Source of the DNA: Paraflavitalea sp. CAU 1676
GTDB lineage: Bacteria; Bacteroidota; Bacteroidia; Chitinophagales; Chitinophagaceae
Direction: 5' to 3'
Assembly (NCBI RefSeq): GCF_029223285.1
Contig: NZ_JARHUJ010000001.1
Location: forward strand, 248,001-312,000
Length of the DNA stretch: 64,000 bases
Part shown: positions 1 through 6,190 of the stretch, in pieces
Numbering within the stretch: the first letter of the stretch is position 1
How the letters are laid out: every line of letters begins with the position of its first letter
Made by a program: the position numbers and the translations under genes
The notes under the pieces: generated by a model
Databases searched by the model: none
What the model was told of the DNA's origin: nothing
Seen by the model: only the letters and a program-made list of their open reading frames with translations

Positions 1-579
1 AGTTTGAGGCTGTTTGCCGTTGTTGTCGCGAGCCACTTGTCCTTTAATGGGGTCTTCTGTCGTAGCCATATACCAGCCCATGCCGCCCACAAAGAGGAGC
101 ACGGCAGCGGCCGCCGCCATCTTGTACCAGCGCATTCCAACCACAGGCGTCTTTTCTTCTTCCTCGTGGCGATACAAGGCATATTTATCCGGGAATACTA
201 CCGAGGTATCGGGCATCAGCTTTACCTGCTGCATCAATTCAAAGCTGGCCTGGTGCTGCGGGTTGCGGTATACGAATTGTTCTACCTGGTCCTTCTGCTC
301 ATTGGTCAGTTCGTCGTCGGCGTATAAGATGAAATATTCTTCGCAATTGGTGTCGTTGACCGGGTTGGGTGCTGCAGTTGTTCTCAGCAGCGATCCCTTA
401 TTTTGGAACACGATCTGATCGTCGGAGGGCAATACAGTGTCCTGCAGCATGATCAGCTCGGCGCGCAGATCCGGGTTTTCTTCCACAAAGGATTCCACGG
501 CCTTCCGTTGAACAATGTTCAGTTCATTGTCGACGTACAGCAGAAAGTACTCTTCGTAATTTTGGCGTGTGATGTTCAT
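1..579 (-). CDS. Anti-sigma-factor-like membrane protein, C-terminus cut by window edge
   Basis: The reading frame is open from an ATG at 579 to the window edge, giving 193 residues with no stop. Two similar segments sit at the N-terminus (about residues 6-36 and 77-108). Each has an EEYF-hL-Y-D-EL core followed by a charged helix ending in NP. One membrane helix (about 155-173, Ala/Val/Leu-rich) follows, then the start of an extracytoplasmic part. Only one base separates this ATG from the TAG of the ECF sigma gene, so the two are surely cotranscribed and probably translationally coupled. That position and topology fit a Bacteroidota anti-sigma or membrane regulator of the upstream sigma factor. 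The role is inference, because no catalytic motif is visible. Confidence 0.7.
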   Translation of the reverse strand, partial: MNITRQNYEEYFLLYVDNELNIVQRKAVESFVEENPDLRAELIMLQDTVLPSDDQIVFQNKGSLLRTTAAPNPVNDTNCEEYFILYADDELTNEQKDQVEQFVYRNPQHQASFELMQQVKLMPDTSVVFPDKYALYRHEEEEKTPVVGMRWYKMAAAAAVLLFVGGMGWYMATTEDPIKGQVARDNNGKQPQT

Positions 580-580
580 A

Positions 581-1066
581 CTATAACACGTTTTCAGGGC
601 TGACCAAATAATTTTTTAACTGCACACGGGCGCGGTGTAAATATACTTTCACCTGGCTTTCGTTCAAACCGGTGATCTGCCCGATCTCTTCGTACGAATA
701 TCCTTCGTAATCCTTCAGCAGCACCAGTGATCGTTGGGTTTCGTTCAGTTGCGCCAGGGCCTGTTCCAACACTTTGCGGGTGTTGTGCATGGGGCGGTCG
801 TACACTTTGGCGTTCTCATTGAACTCATCCTTCAGCGTCACCCTTTTCGCCTTGCGCAGGTGATCCACCATCTGGTTGTAGGCAACGGTAAACAAATAGC
901 TTTTGCATTTGGTGCCGTCTACCTGGGCGCGATTGATCCACATTTTCTCGAATGCCGTTTGTACCACATCCCGGGCGTCCTCCTCGTGGCGGAGGTTCTT
1001 AAGGATGAACCGGTACACGTTATCCGCATACTCTGTGACACACTGATTGTATTCTCTTTCGGTCAT
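581..1066 (-). CDS. ECF RNA polymerase sigma factor
   Basis: This 161-residue sigma-70-family protein has a region 2 with EEDARDVVQTAFEKMW and an SYLFTVAYNQMVDHLR helix, and a region 4 helix-turn-helix near the C-terminus (YSYEEIGQITGLNESQVKVY). It should direct core polymerase to a small regulon in response to an envelope or stress cue. An upstream in-frame TTG exists at 1072, but the ATG at 1066 is preferred because it opens directly into MTEREYNQ. It ends one base before the anti-sigma-like gene, the usual order for an ECF pair. No TAnnTTTG box is seen just upstream, so it may be read from a non-housekeeping promoter, possibly its own. Confidence 0.92.
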   Translation of the reverse strand: MTEREYNQCVTEYADNVYRFILKNLRHEEDARDVVQTAFEKMWINRAQVDGTKCKSYLFTVAYNQMVDHLRKAKRVTLKDEFNENAKVYDRPMHNTRKVLEQALAQLNETQRSLVLLKDYEGYSYEEIGQITGLNESQVKVYLHRARVQLKNYLVSPENVL

Positions 1067-1159
1067 AAGCAAGTCCTGTCTCTAAATGTGCATGTAAGGT
1101 TATCTATTGGTTATACGGCCCAGGCCCCCGGAATGTTACAATTGCCCGAACTTTTTGCC

Positions 1160-1191
1160 CAAAAAAATAAAAAGAGGCTGCTAGGGCCTCT
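1160..1191 (-). terminator. Rho-independent terminator after the 68-residue gene
   Basis: Reading the minus strand, AGAGGC and GCCTCT form a 6-bp stem around a 7-base loop, followed by TTTTATTTTTTT. It lies about 30 bases past the stop of the small exported-protein gene and before the sigma factor gene. It therefore separates two transcription units. Confidence 0.75.
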
Positions 1192-1223
1192 GATTTATTG
1201 TAAATAGTTGATAATGAAAGGGG

Positions 1224-1430
1224 TTAACGTGCTGTCGCCATCACTGCCCGGTTGAGGGCTTCAAGGATGATGAACTCTCCCTGGGCTTTGGTCTTTTCGC
1301 ACTGATCATTAGCCTCGGTACAAACATCCTCTTCGGTGTTCTTATGGGCTTTGGTGGCAGCTACCACCAAAATTCCGGCTGTCAGCACTGCCAGCAAGAA
1401 GAATGCCCGTATGAAGGATTTTTTGAACAT
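1224..1430 (-). CDS. Small exported or membrane-anchored protein, unknown function
   Basis: This 68-residue protein starts at an ATG at 1430 with a typical export signal: MFKK, then a hydrophobic run of about 18 residues (residues 8-26) ending in VAATKA. The mature part is short and charged and holds two cysteines (about residues 37 and 44), which could form one disulfide outside the cytoplasm. I do not recognise the family. It has its own terminator and lies in the same orientation as the sigma/anti-sigma pair but is separated from it, so a functional link is only possible. The clear signal segment, sensible codon use and the terminator support it as a real gene. Confidence 0.6.
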   Translation of the reverse strand: MFKKSFIRAFFLLAVLTAGILVVAATKAHKNTEEDVCTEANDQCEKTKAQGEFIILEALNRAVMATAR

Positions 1431-1778
1431 AATTGGCCCTTTAAAAGATAAGACGAAGGTAATTGCAAAATGTTACAGGAGTGGTAAAGAATTCTAAAAA
1501 TTAGGTGAAAGTGGGGGTATGGCCGGCGAAATTACCCAGTTGCGGTTGAACATTCCCCACACCTGAGTTCACGCTAAGCCAGCAAAGCCTCTGCCCCGAG
1601 GTAAATCGCAACGGAGGCTGAGATCAACCCAAGGTTCGGGCGTACACCGTGCGGTGGCCAGTAAAACAACCCGGAATATTGTACAGAACCTCCCTGCAAA
1701 CCCACATCCTAAGAGGGCACCTTGCAGGCATACCTGGTATACCTCCAGGCCATCATCAGGCTACTACCTATGAATCAA

Positions 1779-1855
1779 CTCCGAACCATCTCCGAATGAA
1801 GACGCCGCAAAGGGCTCTGTAGGTCCTCTGTAAGTGCTCTGTAGGTGCTCTATAG
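1779..1855. repeat. Diverged 11-bp tandem repeat array, seven units
   Basis: Seven consecutive 11-base units can be laid end to end: ctccgaaccat, ctccgaatgaa, gacgccgcaaa, gggctctgtag, gtcctctgtaa, gtgctctgtag, gtgctctatag. The last four are close copies of gtgctctgtag. The first three are more diverged, and the first two resemble each other. A period of 11 bases is close to one helical turn, so each unit would present the same face of the DNA. Confidence 0.6.
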
Positions 1856-2084
1856 TTTTTGTCATATTCAGTATATTCGTAATGTGAAAAGTGAAGACCC
1901 TGGTGAAGATGGCCAGTTTGGTTTGCTGTTGAAAACCCGGCGGGCCACCGTAGTTGATCTTGAAAAGCTTCTTATGATATTTGAGGTGAAAAAGCAGGTG
2001 GGCCCAAAATCCTTTATCGGCCAATTCTTTGCCAGAAGCTGCGCAACCGTTTGAAATTTTCAAATAAGCAGCTGCTCAAAGTCC

Positions 2085-2092
2085 TATTTTTG
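2085..2092 (+). promoter_or_regulatory. Bacteroidota -7 box (TATTTTTG) of kbl
   Basis: TATTTTTG matches the TAnnTTTG consensus and lies 28 bases before the kbl ATG. No clear -33 TTG element is found at the best spacing. Confidence 0.5.
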
Positions 2093-2120
2093 TGCCCTTA
2101 TCTAAAAAATCCCTCTTTCC

Positions 2121-3308
2121 ATGAATGAAAATTTAGTCAAAAGGCTGGCTACTGAGCTGGAGGAAATCAAAGCTTCGGGCTTGTATAAAACGGAGCGTAT
2201 CATTGAGTCTCCACAGGGGGCCGACATCGTTGTAAATGGTAAAACGGTACTGAACTTCTGCGCCAATAACTACCTGGGCTTATCCTCGCACCCCAAAGTG
2301 CTGGAGGCTGCCAAGAAGAGTGTTGACCATCGTGGATATGGTATGAGCAGCGTACGCTTCATTTGCGGTACACAGGATATTCATAAGGAGCTGGAGGCGA
2401 AGATCTCTGCCTTCCTGGGTACGGAGGATACGATCCTGTACGCAGCGGCTTTCGACGCCAACGGTGGTGTATTCGAGCCGTTGTACAATGAACAGGATGC
2501 ACTGATCTCCGACGAGTTGAACCATGCTTCCATCATCGATGGGGTACGTTTGTGTAAGGCTCAACGCTATCGGTACAAGCACAACAACATGGAAGACCTC
2601 GAGGCAAAGCTGATAGAAGCGCAGGCCCAGCGCAGCCGCGTCATCATCACCGATGGTTCGTTCAGTATGGACGGTACCATCGCACAGCTCGACAAGATCG
2701 TGGCGCTGGCAGAGAAGTATGACGCGGCGATCATGATCGATGAATGTCATTCGAGTGGTTTCCTGGGTAAAACAGGTCGTGGTACCCATGAATACCGTGG
2801 TGTGATGGGGAAGATCGATATCATCACCGGTACCCTGGGTAAAGCCCTGGGTGGTGCTTCCGGCGGTTTCACCAGCGGCCGTAAAGAAGTGATTGAAATA
2901 CTGCGTCAGCGTTCAAGACCTTATCTCTTCTCGAATACCCTGGCGCCCAGCATCGTGGGAGCTTCTATTGCCGTCCTGGACCTGCTTACGGAAACAACCG
3001 AACTACGGGATAAGCTGGAAAGCAATACCAAATACTTCCGTGCAAAGATGACAGAGGCTGGTTTCGATATCAGACCGGGTGATCACCCCATTGTGCCTAT
3101 CATGCTGTATGACGCCGTTGTAGCGCAGAATTTTGCCGCCAAACTGCTCGAGGAAGGGATTTATGTTATTGGCTTCTTCTTCCCCGTAGTGGCCAAAGGA
3201 CAGGCCCGTATCCGCGTTCAATTGAGTGCTGGTCACGAGCAAAAACATCTCGATAAAGCCATTGCGGCCTTTACCAAAGTGGGTAAGGAACTGGGTGTGC
3301 TGAAGTAA
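2121..3308 (+). CDS. kbl: Glycine C-acetyltransferase (2-amino-3-ketobutyrate CoA ligase)
   Basis: This 395-residue PLP enzyme of the alpha-oxoamine synthase family splits 2-amino-3-oxobutyrate with CoA into glycine and acetyl-CoA, the second step of threonine breakdown. The family length is matched. Visible signatures are the N-terminal NFCANNYLGLSSHP, the substrate-site stretch around RFICGTQDIH, the PLP-aspartate region IMIDECHSSGFLG, and TLGKALGGASGG with the Schiff-base lysine at about residue 241. No threonine dehydrogenase gene is adjacent. It is monocistronic, with a -7 box upstream and a convergent terminator downstream. Related family members (KAPA synthase, ALA synthase) are less likely given the close agreement of the N-terminal segment with Kbl. 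Confidence 0.95.
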   Translation: MNENLVKRLATELEEIKASGLYKTERIIESPQGADIVVNGKTVLNFCANNYLGLSSHPKVLEAAKKSVDHRGYGMSSVRFICGTQDIHKELEAKISAFLGTEDTILYAAAFDANGGVFEPLYNEQDALISDELNHASIIDGVRLCKAQRYRYKHNNMEDLEAKLIEAQAQRSRVIITDGSFSMDGTIAQLDKIVALAEKYDAAIMIDECHSSGFLGKTGRGTHEYRGVMGKIDIITGTLGKALGGASGGFTSGRKEVIEILRQRSRPYLFSNTLAPSIVGASIAVLDLLTETTELRDKLESNTKYFRAKMTEAGFDIRPGDHPIVPIMLYDAVVAQNFAAKLLEEGIYVIGFFFPVVAKGQARIRVQLSAGHEQKHLDKAIAAFTKVGKELGVLK

Positions 3309-3335
3309 TAAGACAAAGGAGCTAAGGAACTATAT

Positions 3336-3376
3336 ACAGGCCGCCGGTGAATGGAATTCGCCGGCGGCCTGTTTCG
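3336..3376. terminator. Bidirectional terminator between kbl and the RidA gene
   Basis: acaggccgccgg (3336-3347) and ccggcggcctgt (3361-3372) form a 12-bp perfect stem. T-rich sequence follows on the plus strand. It sits between two convergent genes and can serve both. Confidence 0.75.
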
Positions 3377-3757
3377 TTATTTACCGGCAGTTACGCTGAT
3401 CTCTACATTTACATTTTTGGGCAGGCCCTTTACGGCGACGGTTTCACGTGCAGGGAAATTACTCTGGAAGTATTTTCCATAGATCTCATTCACAGTGGCA
3501 AACAACGACATATCGCTCAGGAAGATGGTCGTTTTTACGATATGGCTGAAGTCCATCCCCGCTTCGGATAAGATGGCCTTGATATTGTGCATTACCTGGT
3601 GTGTTTCGCCAATCACATCGGTGGCGTCGATATTGCCGGTTGCCGGGTTGATGGCTACCTGACCCGATACGAACAATAAACCGCCGATCTGAACGGCCTG
3701 GCTATACGGGCCGATAGGGGCCGGTGCGTTGGTGGTATTGATGATCTTTTTTTCCAT
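3377..3757 (-). CDS. RidA/YjgF family reactive-intermediate deaminase
   Basis: This 126-residue protein has the usual family length and the full YjgF/YER057c/UK114 pattern: APAPIGPYSQAVQIGGLLFVSGQV at the N-terminus, GETHQVMHNIKAILSEAGMDF in the middle and the closing FPARETVAVKGLPKNVNVEIS. The arginine of the FPARE segment, which binds the substrate carboxylate in RidA, is present. These trimeric enzymes hydrolyse enamine/imine intermediates such as 2-aminoacrylate released by PLP enzymes. Its position tail-to-tail with kbl, a PLP gene, is suggestive but not proof of a link. The ATG at 3757 was chosen because homology begins there and a promoter box lies 4 bases upstream of it. Confidence 0.93.
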   Translation of the reverse strand: MEKKIINTTNAPAPIGPYSQAVQIGGLLFVSGQVAINPATGNIDATDVIGETHQVMHNIKAILSEAGMDFSHIVKTTIFLSDMSLFATVNEIYGKYFQSNFPARETVAVKGLPKNVNVEISVTAGK

Positions 3758-3761
3758 GGGC

Positions 3762-3769
3762 CAAAAATA
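3762..3769 (-). promoter_or_regulatory. -7 box (TATTTTTG) almost touching the RidA start codon
   Basis: On the minus strand TATTTTTG is followed by only four bases before ATG. If transcription starts about 4-8 bases past the box, as is usual, the mRNA would be leaderless or nearly so. Confidence 0.5.
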
Positions 3770-3806
3770 GGAAGTTTCGAGCTTTGGAGAGAAGGGGTAA
3801 AACCCC

Positions 3807-4020
3807 CGTATTGAGAAAACTAAGTGTCTGGTACACGGCTCCGTCAGGCAGCGGTTTTGCGAAATGCGAGGGCTTTTGACAAGAAGCAGTGTAAAACAGA
3901 CGTTTTGCAAGAACTAAGCACTTGTTGCATGGACGGGGCAATCCGCTGTTTTGCAAAATGCAAGGGCTGTTGACAAAAAAGAGCCCCCGTTTTGTGAAAA
4001 GTCGGTCCTGTTGCCAAACT
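3807..4020. repeat. Diverged tandem repeat of about 94 bp within a gene-free stretch (3758-4181)
   Basis: Two full units and a partial third can be aligned: 3807-3900, 3901-3987 and 3988-about 4020. The best conserved parts are gcggttttgcgaaatgcgag (3851) against gctgttttgcaaaatgcaag (3945), each followed by ggcttttgacaa or ggctgttgacaa, at exactly 94 bases spacing. An actaag motif is also shared upstream in units 1 and 2. Long open frames cross the array on the minus strand, but they simply translate the repeat. The rest of the stretch (4021-4181) shows nothing else recognisable. Confidence 0.65.
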
Positions 4021-4181
4021 GCGGTGCGGAACCCCGACCAGTTGAACGTCCCGGAAACGCCCGGTGAAGAAGCGCTGGCTGGCAGGGTAGTCACCGTATA
4101 CAGTCCCACTGGCCAATGGGGCGGGGCAGGATTACCGTGCCCGTATGACAATATCAACTTACATTGCGTAAATTTTTTGCC

Positions 4182-4811
4182 ATGACGATCGCCCTGCTGG
4201 CCGACGACGTTTTGAAAGAAGAATGGTTGGAGAAGGAAGCCCCCGAAGAGGTTGAATTCATCTGGGTCGACTCGGTGAGTTCCCTGAGGATGGTGGAGGC
4301 CGACGCTTATTTCGATCTGTTGTACCAGCCCGATCCGGAAAGGATCCAGCAGCTGAAACCGCTCAATGGCAAGCCTCTTTTTGTGAATGCCGTGGCCTGG
4401 CATGGTAAGGTGACGGGTACGGACGTAATACGGCTCAATGCCTGGCCCACCTTGCTGAAGCGTCCGGTGGTGGAGGTTGCCCTTACCCGTGAGGATCAGC
4501 TGCCGGCCGTGCAAGCTGTTTTCGATGCCTTACAGTGGAGGTTTCAGGTGGTACCCGATATAGTGGGTATGATAACGCCACGCGTCTTGGCGACCATCGT
4601 CAACGAGGCTTACTTTACGTTGGGGGCCGGTGTTAGTACGAAAGAGGCCATCGATATCGCCATGAAACTTGGCACTAATTATCCAATGGGACCTTTTGAG
4701 TGGAGCAGCGCGATCGGACTTTCGCATATAGGTGTGCTGTTAAAAGAGTTGAGCCGGACCGATGACCGGTATGCGCCGGCGCCTGCATTGGTGCAGGCTT
4801 TGAAGTGTTAA
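4182..4811 (+). CDS. 3-hydroxyacyl-CoA dehydrogenase C-terminal-domain protein lacking the NAD-binding motif
   Basis: The protein has 209 residues. The C-terminal half carries the helical 3HCDH dimerisation domain: PDIVGMITPRVLATIVNEAY, then GVSTKEAIDIAMKLGTNYPMGPFEW, the classic GxxYPxGPFEW signature. In ordinary enzymes a Rossmann domain of about 180 residues with GxGxMG precedes this. Here the N-terminal 100 residues are short and contain no glycine-rich loop. The protein therefore may not bind NAD normally and may act as a partner or divergent enzyme. An upstream in-frame TTG (4164) exists, but the ATG at 4182 is the better start. It is followed 137 bases later by tsaB in the same direction. 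Domain call is firm; catalytic role is uncertain. Confidence 0.8.
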   Translation: MTIALLADDVLKEEWLEKEAPEEVEFIWVDSVSSLRMVEADAYFDLLYQPDPERIQQLKPLNGKPLFVNAVAWHGKVTGTDVIRLNAWPTLLKRPVVEVALTREDQLPAVQAVFDALQWRFQVVPDIVGMITPRVLATIVNEAYFTLGAGVSTKEAIDIAMKLGTNYPMGPFEWSSAIGLSHIGVLLKELSRTDDRYAPAPALVQALKC

Positions 4812-4948
4812 GTTGTAGCTGTAAAAGTCGGATGGCCTAACCGGTTAGTCGTTAAACTTTTACAGGCAACTTTATGGAATTGGCGAAGTTTGTGCATCTA
4901 TTATATGATGATCTAAAAAATTGTTGGACTTTCTATTCATTCAGTATC

Positions 4949-5650
4949 ATGGGGCTTATACTAAATATCGATACGGCTACGGAAATTGCAGGGGTTTGTC
5001 TTGCAACCAATGGAACTCCGCTCGCGACTATGGTAAACCGTGAACAGAAGGATCATGCAAGCTGGGTGCAGCCGGCGATCGCCTCGTTGATGCAGGAAGC
5101 GGGTTATGCGATGGGACAGCTGGAAGCGGTTGCCGTTACCGCAGGCCCGGGCTCGTATACCGGGCTGCGGGTTGGTATGGCAACGGCGAAGGGCTTGTGC
5201 TATGCGCTTCATATTCCGTTGATTACAGATAGTACATTAAAAGTAATCGCTTATGCAACGCGTGCGGCTATGGGGTTGTCAACCGACGAATCTCCTATGT
5301 CAATTCCGACCTTGTTGTGCCCAATGATCGACGCGCGCAGGATGGAAGTGTTCACCGGCGTCTATAATCTGGAACTCGGAGAAGTAATTCCCGGAGGTGC
5401 CTGTGTGTTGGATGAAAGTTCTTTTAACAAAGAGTTAGAAAATAATCGTCTAATTTTCTGTGGCAATGGTGTGCGTAAGTGGAAACCCCTATGTAAGCAT
5501 TCACATGCAATGTTTTACGAAGGACCCCCGCACAGTGTTACAGACCTGGCAGCTCTTTCAGAACAGCGGTTTCAGCAACAAGAATGGGCAGATCTGGCCT
5601 ATGCGGAACCCGCTTATCTCAAGGAATTTTACTCTCATATAAAAAATTAA
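4949..5650 (+). CDS. tsaB: tRNA threonylcarbamoyladenosine biosynthesis protein TsaB
   Basis: This 233-residue ASKHA-fold protein is the TsaB partner of TsaD and TsaE, which place the threonylcarbamoyl group on A37 of ANN-reading tRNAs. It opens with LILNIDTATEIAGVCL and has the TsaB hallmark VTAGPGSYTGLRVGMATAKGLCYA (about residues 67-90), then a variable C-terminal domain that carries the PMIDARRMEVFTG segment. An upstream in-frame ATG at 4874 would add 25 residues unlike any TsaB, so 4949 is preferred. The TsaD and TsaE genes are not in the window. The gene is followed by ArsR at about 100 bases with its own promoter box, so it is not in one operon with it. Confidence 0.93.
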   Translation: MGLILNIDTATEIAGVCLATNGTPLATMVNREQKDHASWVQPAIASLMQEAGYAMGQLEAVAVTAGPGSYTGLRVGMATAKGLCYALHIPLITDSTLKVIAYATRAAMGLSTDESPMSIPTLLCPMIDARRMEVFTGVYNLELGEVIPGGACVLDESSFNKELENNRLIFCGNGVRKWKPLCKHSHAMFYEGPPHSVTDLAALSEQRFQQQEWADLAYAEPAYLKEFYSHIKN

Positions 5651-5701
5651 ACTAAGTGAAACTTTTATAGACCTTTAATTCACATAGTATTTTTTTTCTT
5701 G

Positions 5702-5709
5702 TAAATTTG
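5702..5709 (+). promoter_or_regulatory. -7 box (TAAATTTG) of the ArsR-family gene
   Basis: This is a perfect TAnnTTTG match 43 bases before the ATG at 5753. The flanking sequence is AT-rich. A loose inverted pair gtgaa...ttcac (5656-5660 and 5678-5682) lies just upstream, at about the -33 position, and could belong to an operator. Confidence 0.5.
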
Positions 5710-5752
5710 GCACGCTTATCCTATTAAATTTTTTAAAAGCTCTGATGTGCAC

Positions 5753-6100
5753 ATGAACGTAACAAGCAACTACTCCATGGTGCTGAATGCAGACGGCGTA
5801 CATGGGGATTCCGTCAAGGTTGACTTCCTAAACCTAAAAAAGGCCGCTATGATCCTGCGGGCGCTCAATCACAAATTGCGCCAACAGATCCTTAAGCTCA
5901 TAGATGAGCAAAAGCGCCTCACCGTCACTGAAATCTATGTGCGGCTCCGTCTGGAGCAGTCCGTAGCTTCTCAGCATCTTGCGATCCTTCGCAGGGCTGG
6001 GATAGTAAAAACAGAGAGGGATGGCAAGTTCATCTATTATTCCGTGAACAGTGCCCGCGTGGCACACATTATGGAATGTGTAGAGGACCTGAACAGCTAA
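5753..6100 (+). CDS. ArsR-family winged-helix transcriptional regulator
   Basis: This 115-residue single-domain regulator contains the ArsR winged helix-turn-helix: LRALNHKLRQQILKLIDEQK, then the recognition helix region LEQSVASQHLAILRRAGIV and the wing KTERDGKFIYYSVN. No metal-binding ELCVCDL motif is present in the alpha-3 helix (the matching stretch reads TVTEIYVRLRL), so classic As/Cd sensing through that site is unlikely. The next gene is a persulfide dioxygenase/rhodanese, and ArsR-type repressors (BigR, SqrR) are known to control such genes by cysteine persulfidation. However, only one cysteine (in MECVEDL near the C-terminus) is visible here, whereas those sensors use two. Control of the neighbour is inference. 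An in-frame GTG at 5747 is an alternative start. Confidence 0.88.
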   Translation: MNVTSNYSMVLNADGVHGDSVKVDFLNLKKAAMILRALNHKLRQQILKLIDEQKRLTVTEIYVRLRLEQSVASQHLAILRRAGIVKTERDGKFIYYSVNSARVAHIMECVEDLNS

Positions 6101-6131
6101 TAGCGGTTTAACCTTTTGATAATCTGCTTAT

Positions 6132-6170
6132 AAAGCAGGACATGGCCGACCATGTTCTGCTTTTTGCTTT
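6132..6170 (+). terminator. Rho-independent terminator after the ArsR gene
   Basis: A 14-bp stem with one G-T pair (aaagcaggacatgg / ccatgttctgcttt) is closed by a 4-base loop and followed by tttttgctttt. It separates the regulator transcript from the persulfide dioxygenase gene, which has its own -7 box. Confidence 0.85.
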
Positions 6171-6178
6171 TAATGAAG

Positions 6179-6186
6179 TAATTTTG
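6179..6186 (+). promoter_or_regulatory. -7 box (TAATTTTG) 4 bases before the persulfide dioxygenase ATG
   Basis: This perfect TAnnTTTG match ends 4 bases upstream of the ATG at 6191 and begins just after the terminator stem. It implies a leaderless or very short-leader transcript for the next gene. Confidence 0.5.
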
Positions 6187-6190
6187 CCCT

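Larger units (their letters stand above)
1431..2120. other. 690-bp stretch without a convincing gene
   Basis: I see no coding frame with recognisable similarity here. A 99-codon minus-strand frame exists (1764-2063) but runs through the 11-bp repeat and has no family features. The stretch holds the 11-bp repeat array at 1779-1855 and the kbl promoter box near its right end. The 1500-1760 part is fairly GC-rich and could encode a structured RNA, but no known RNA family was recognised by eye. Confidence 0.6.

Noticed and set aside
1764-2063. 99-codon open frame on the minus strand in the gene-free stretch before kbl
   Set aside because: It crosses the 11-bp repeat array, has no family features, and its upstream end lies near the kbl promoter. 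Its openness may be due to the repeat.
1431-2120. Possible tRNA, SRP or other known RNA genes in the gene-free stretches
   Set aside because: No T-loop GTTCGAATC-type pattern or other recognised RNA signature was found by eye. A covariance-model scan would be decisive, and a hit there would overturn this.
3702-4514. Long minus-strand frame (about 270 codons) across the RidA start and the 3HCDH gene
   Set aside because: It overlaps two well-supported genes in other frames and translates the 94-bp repeat, giving pseudo-repeated peptide segments with no known fold.
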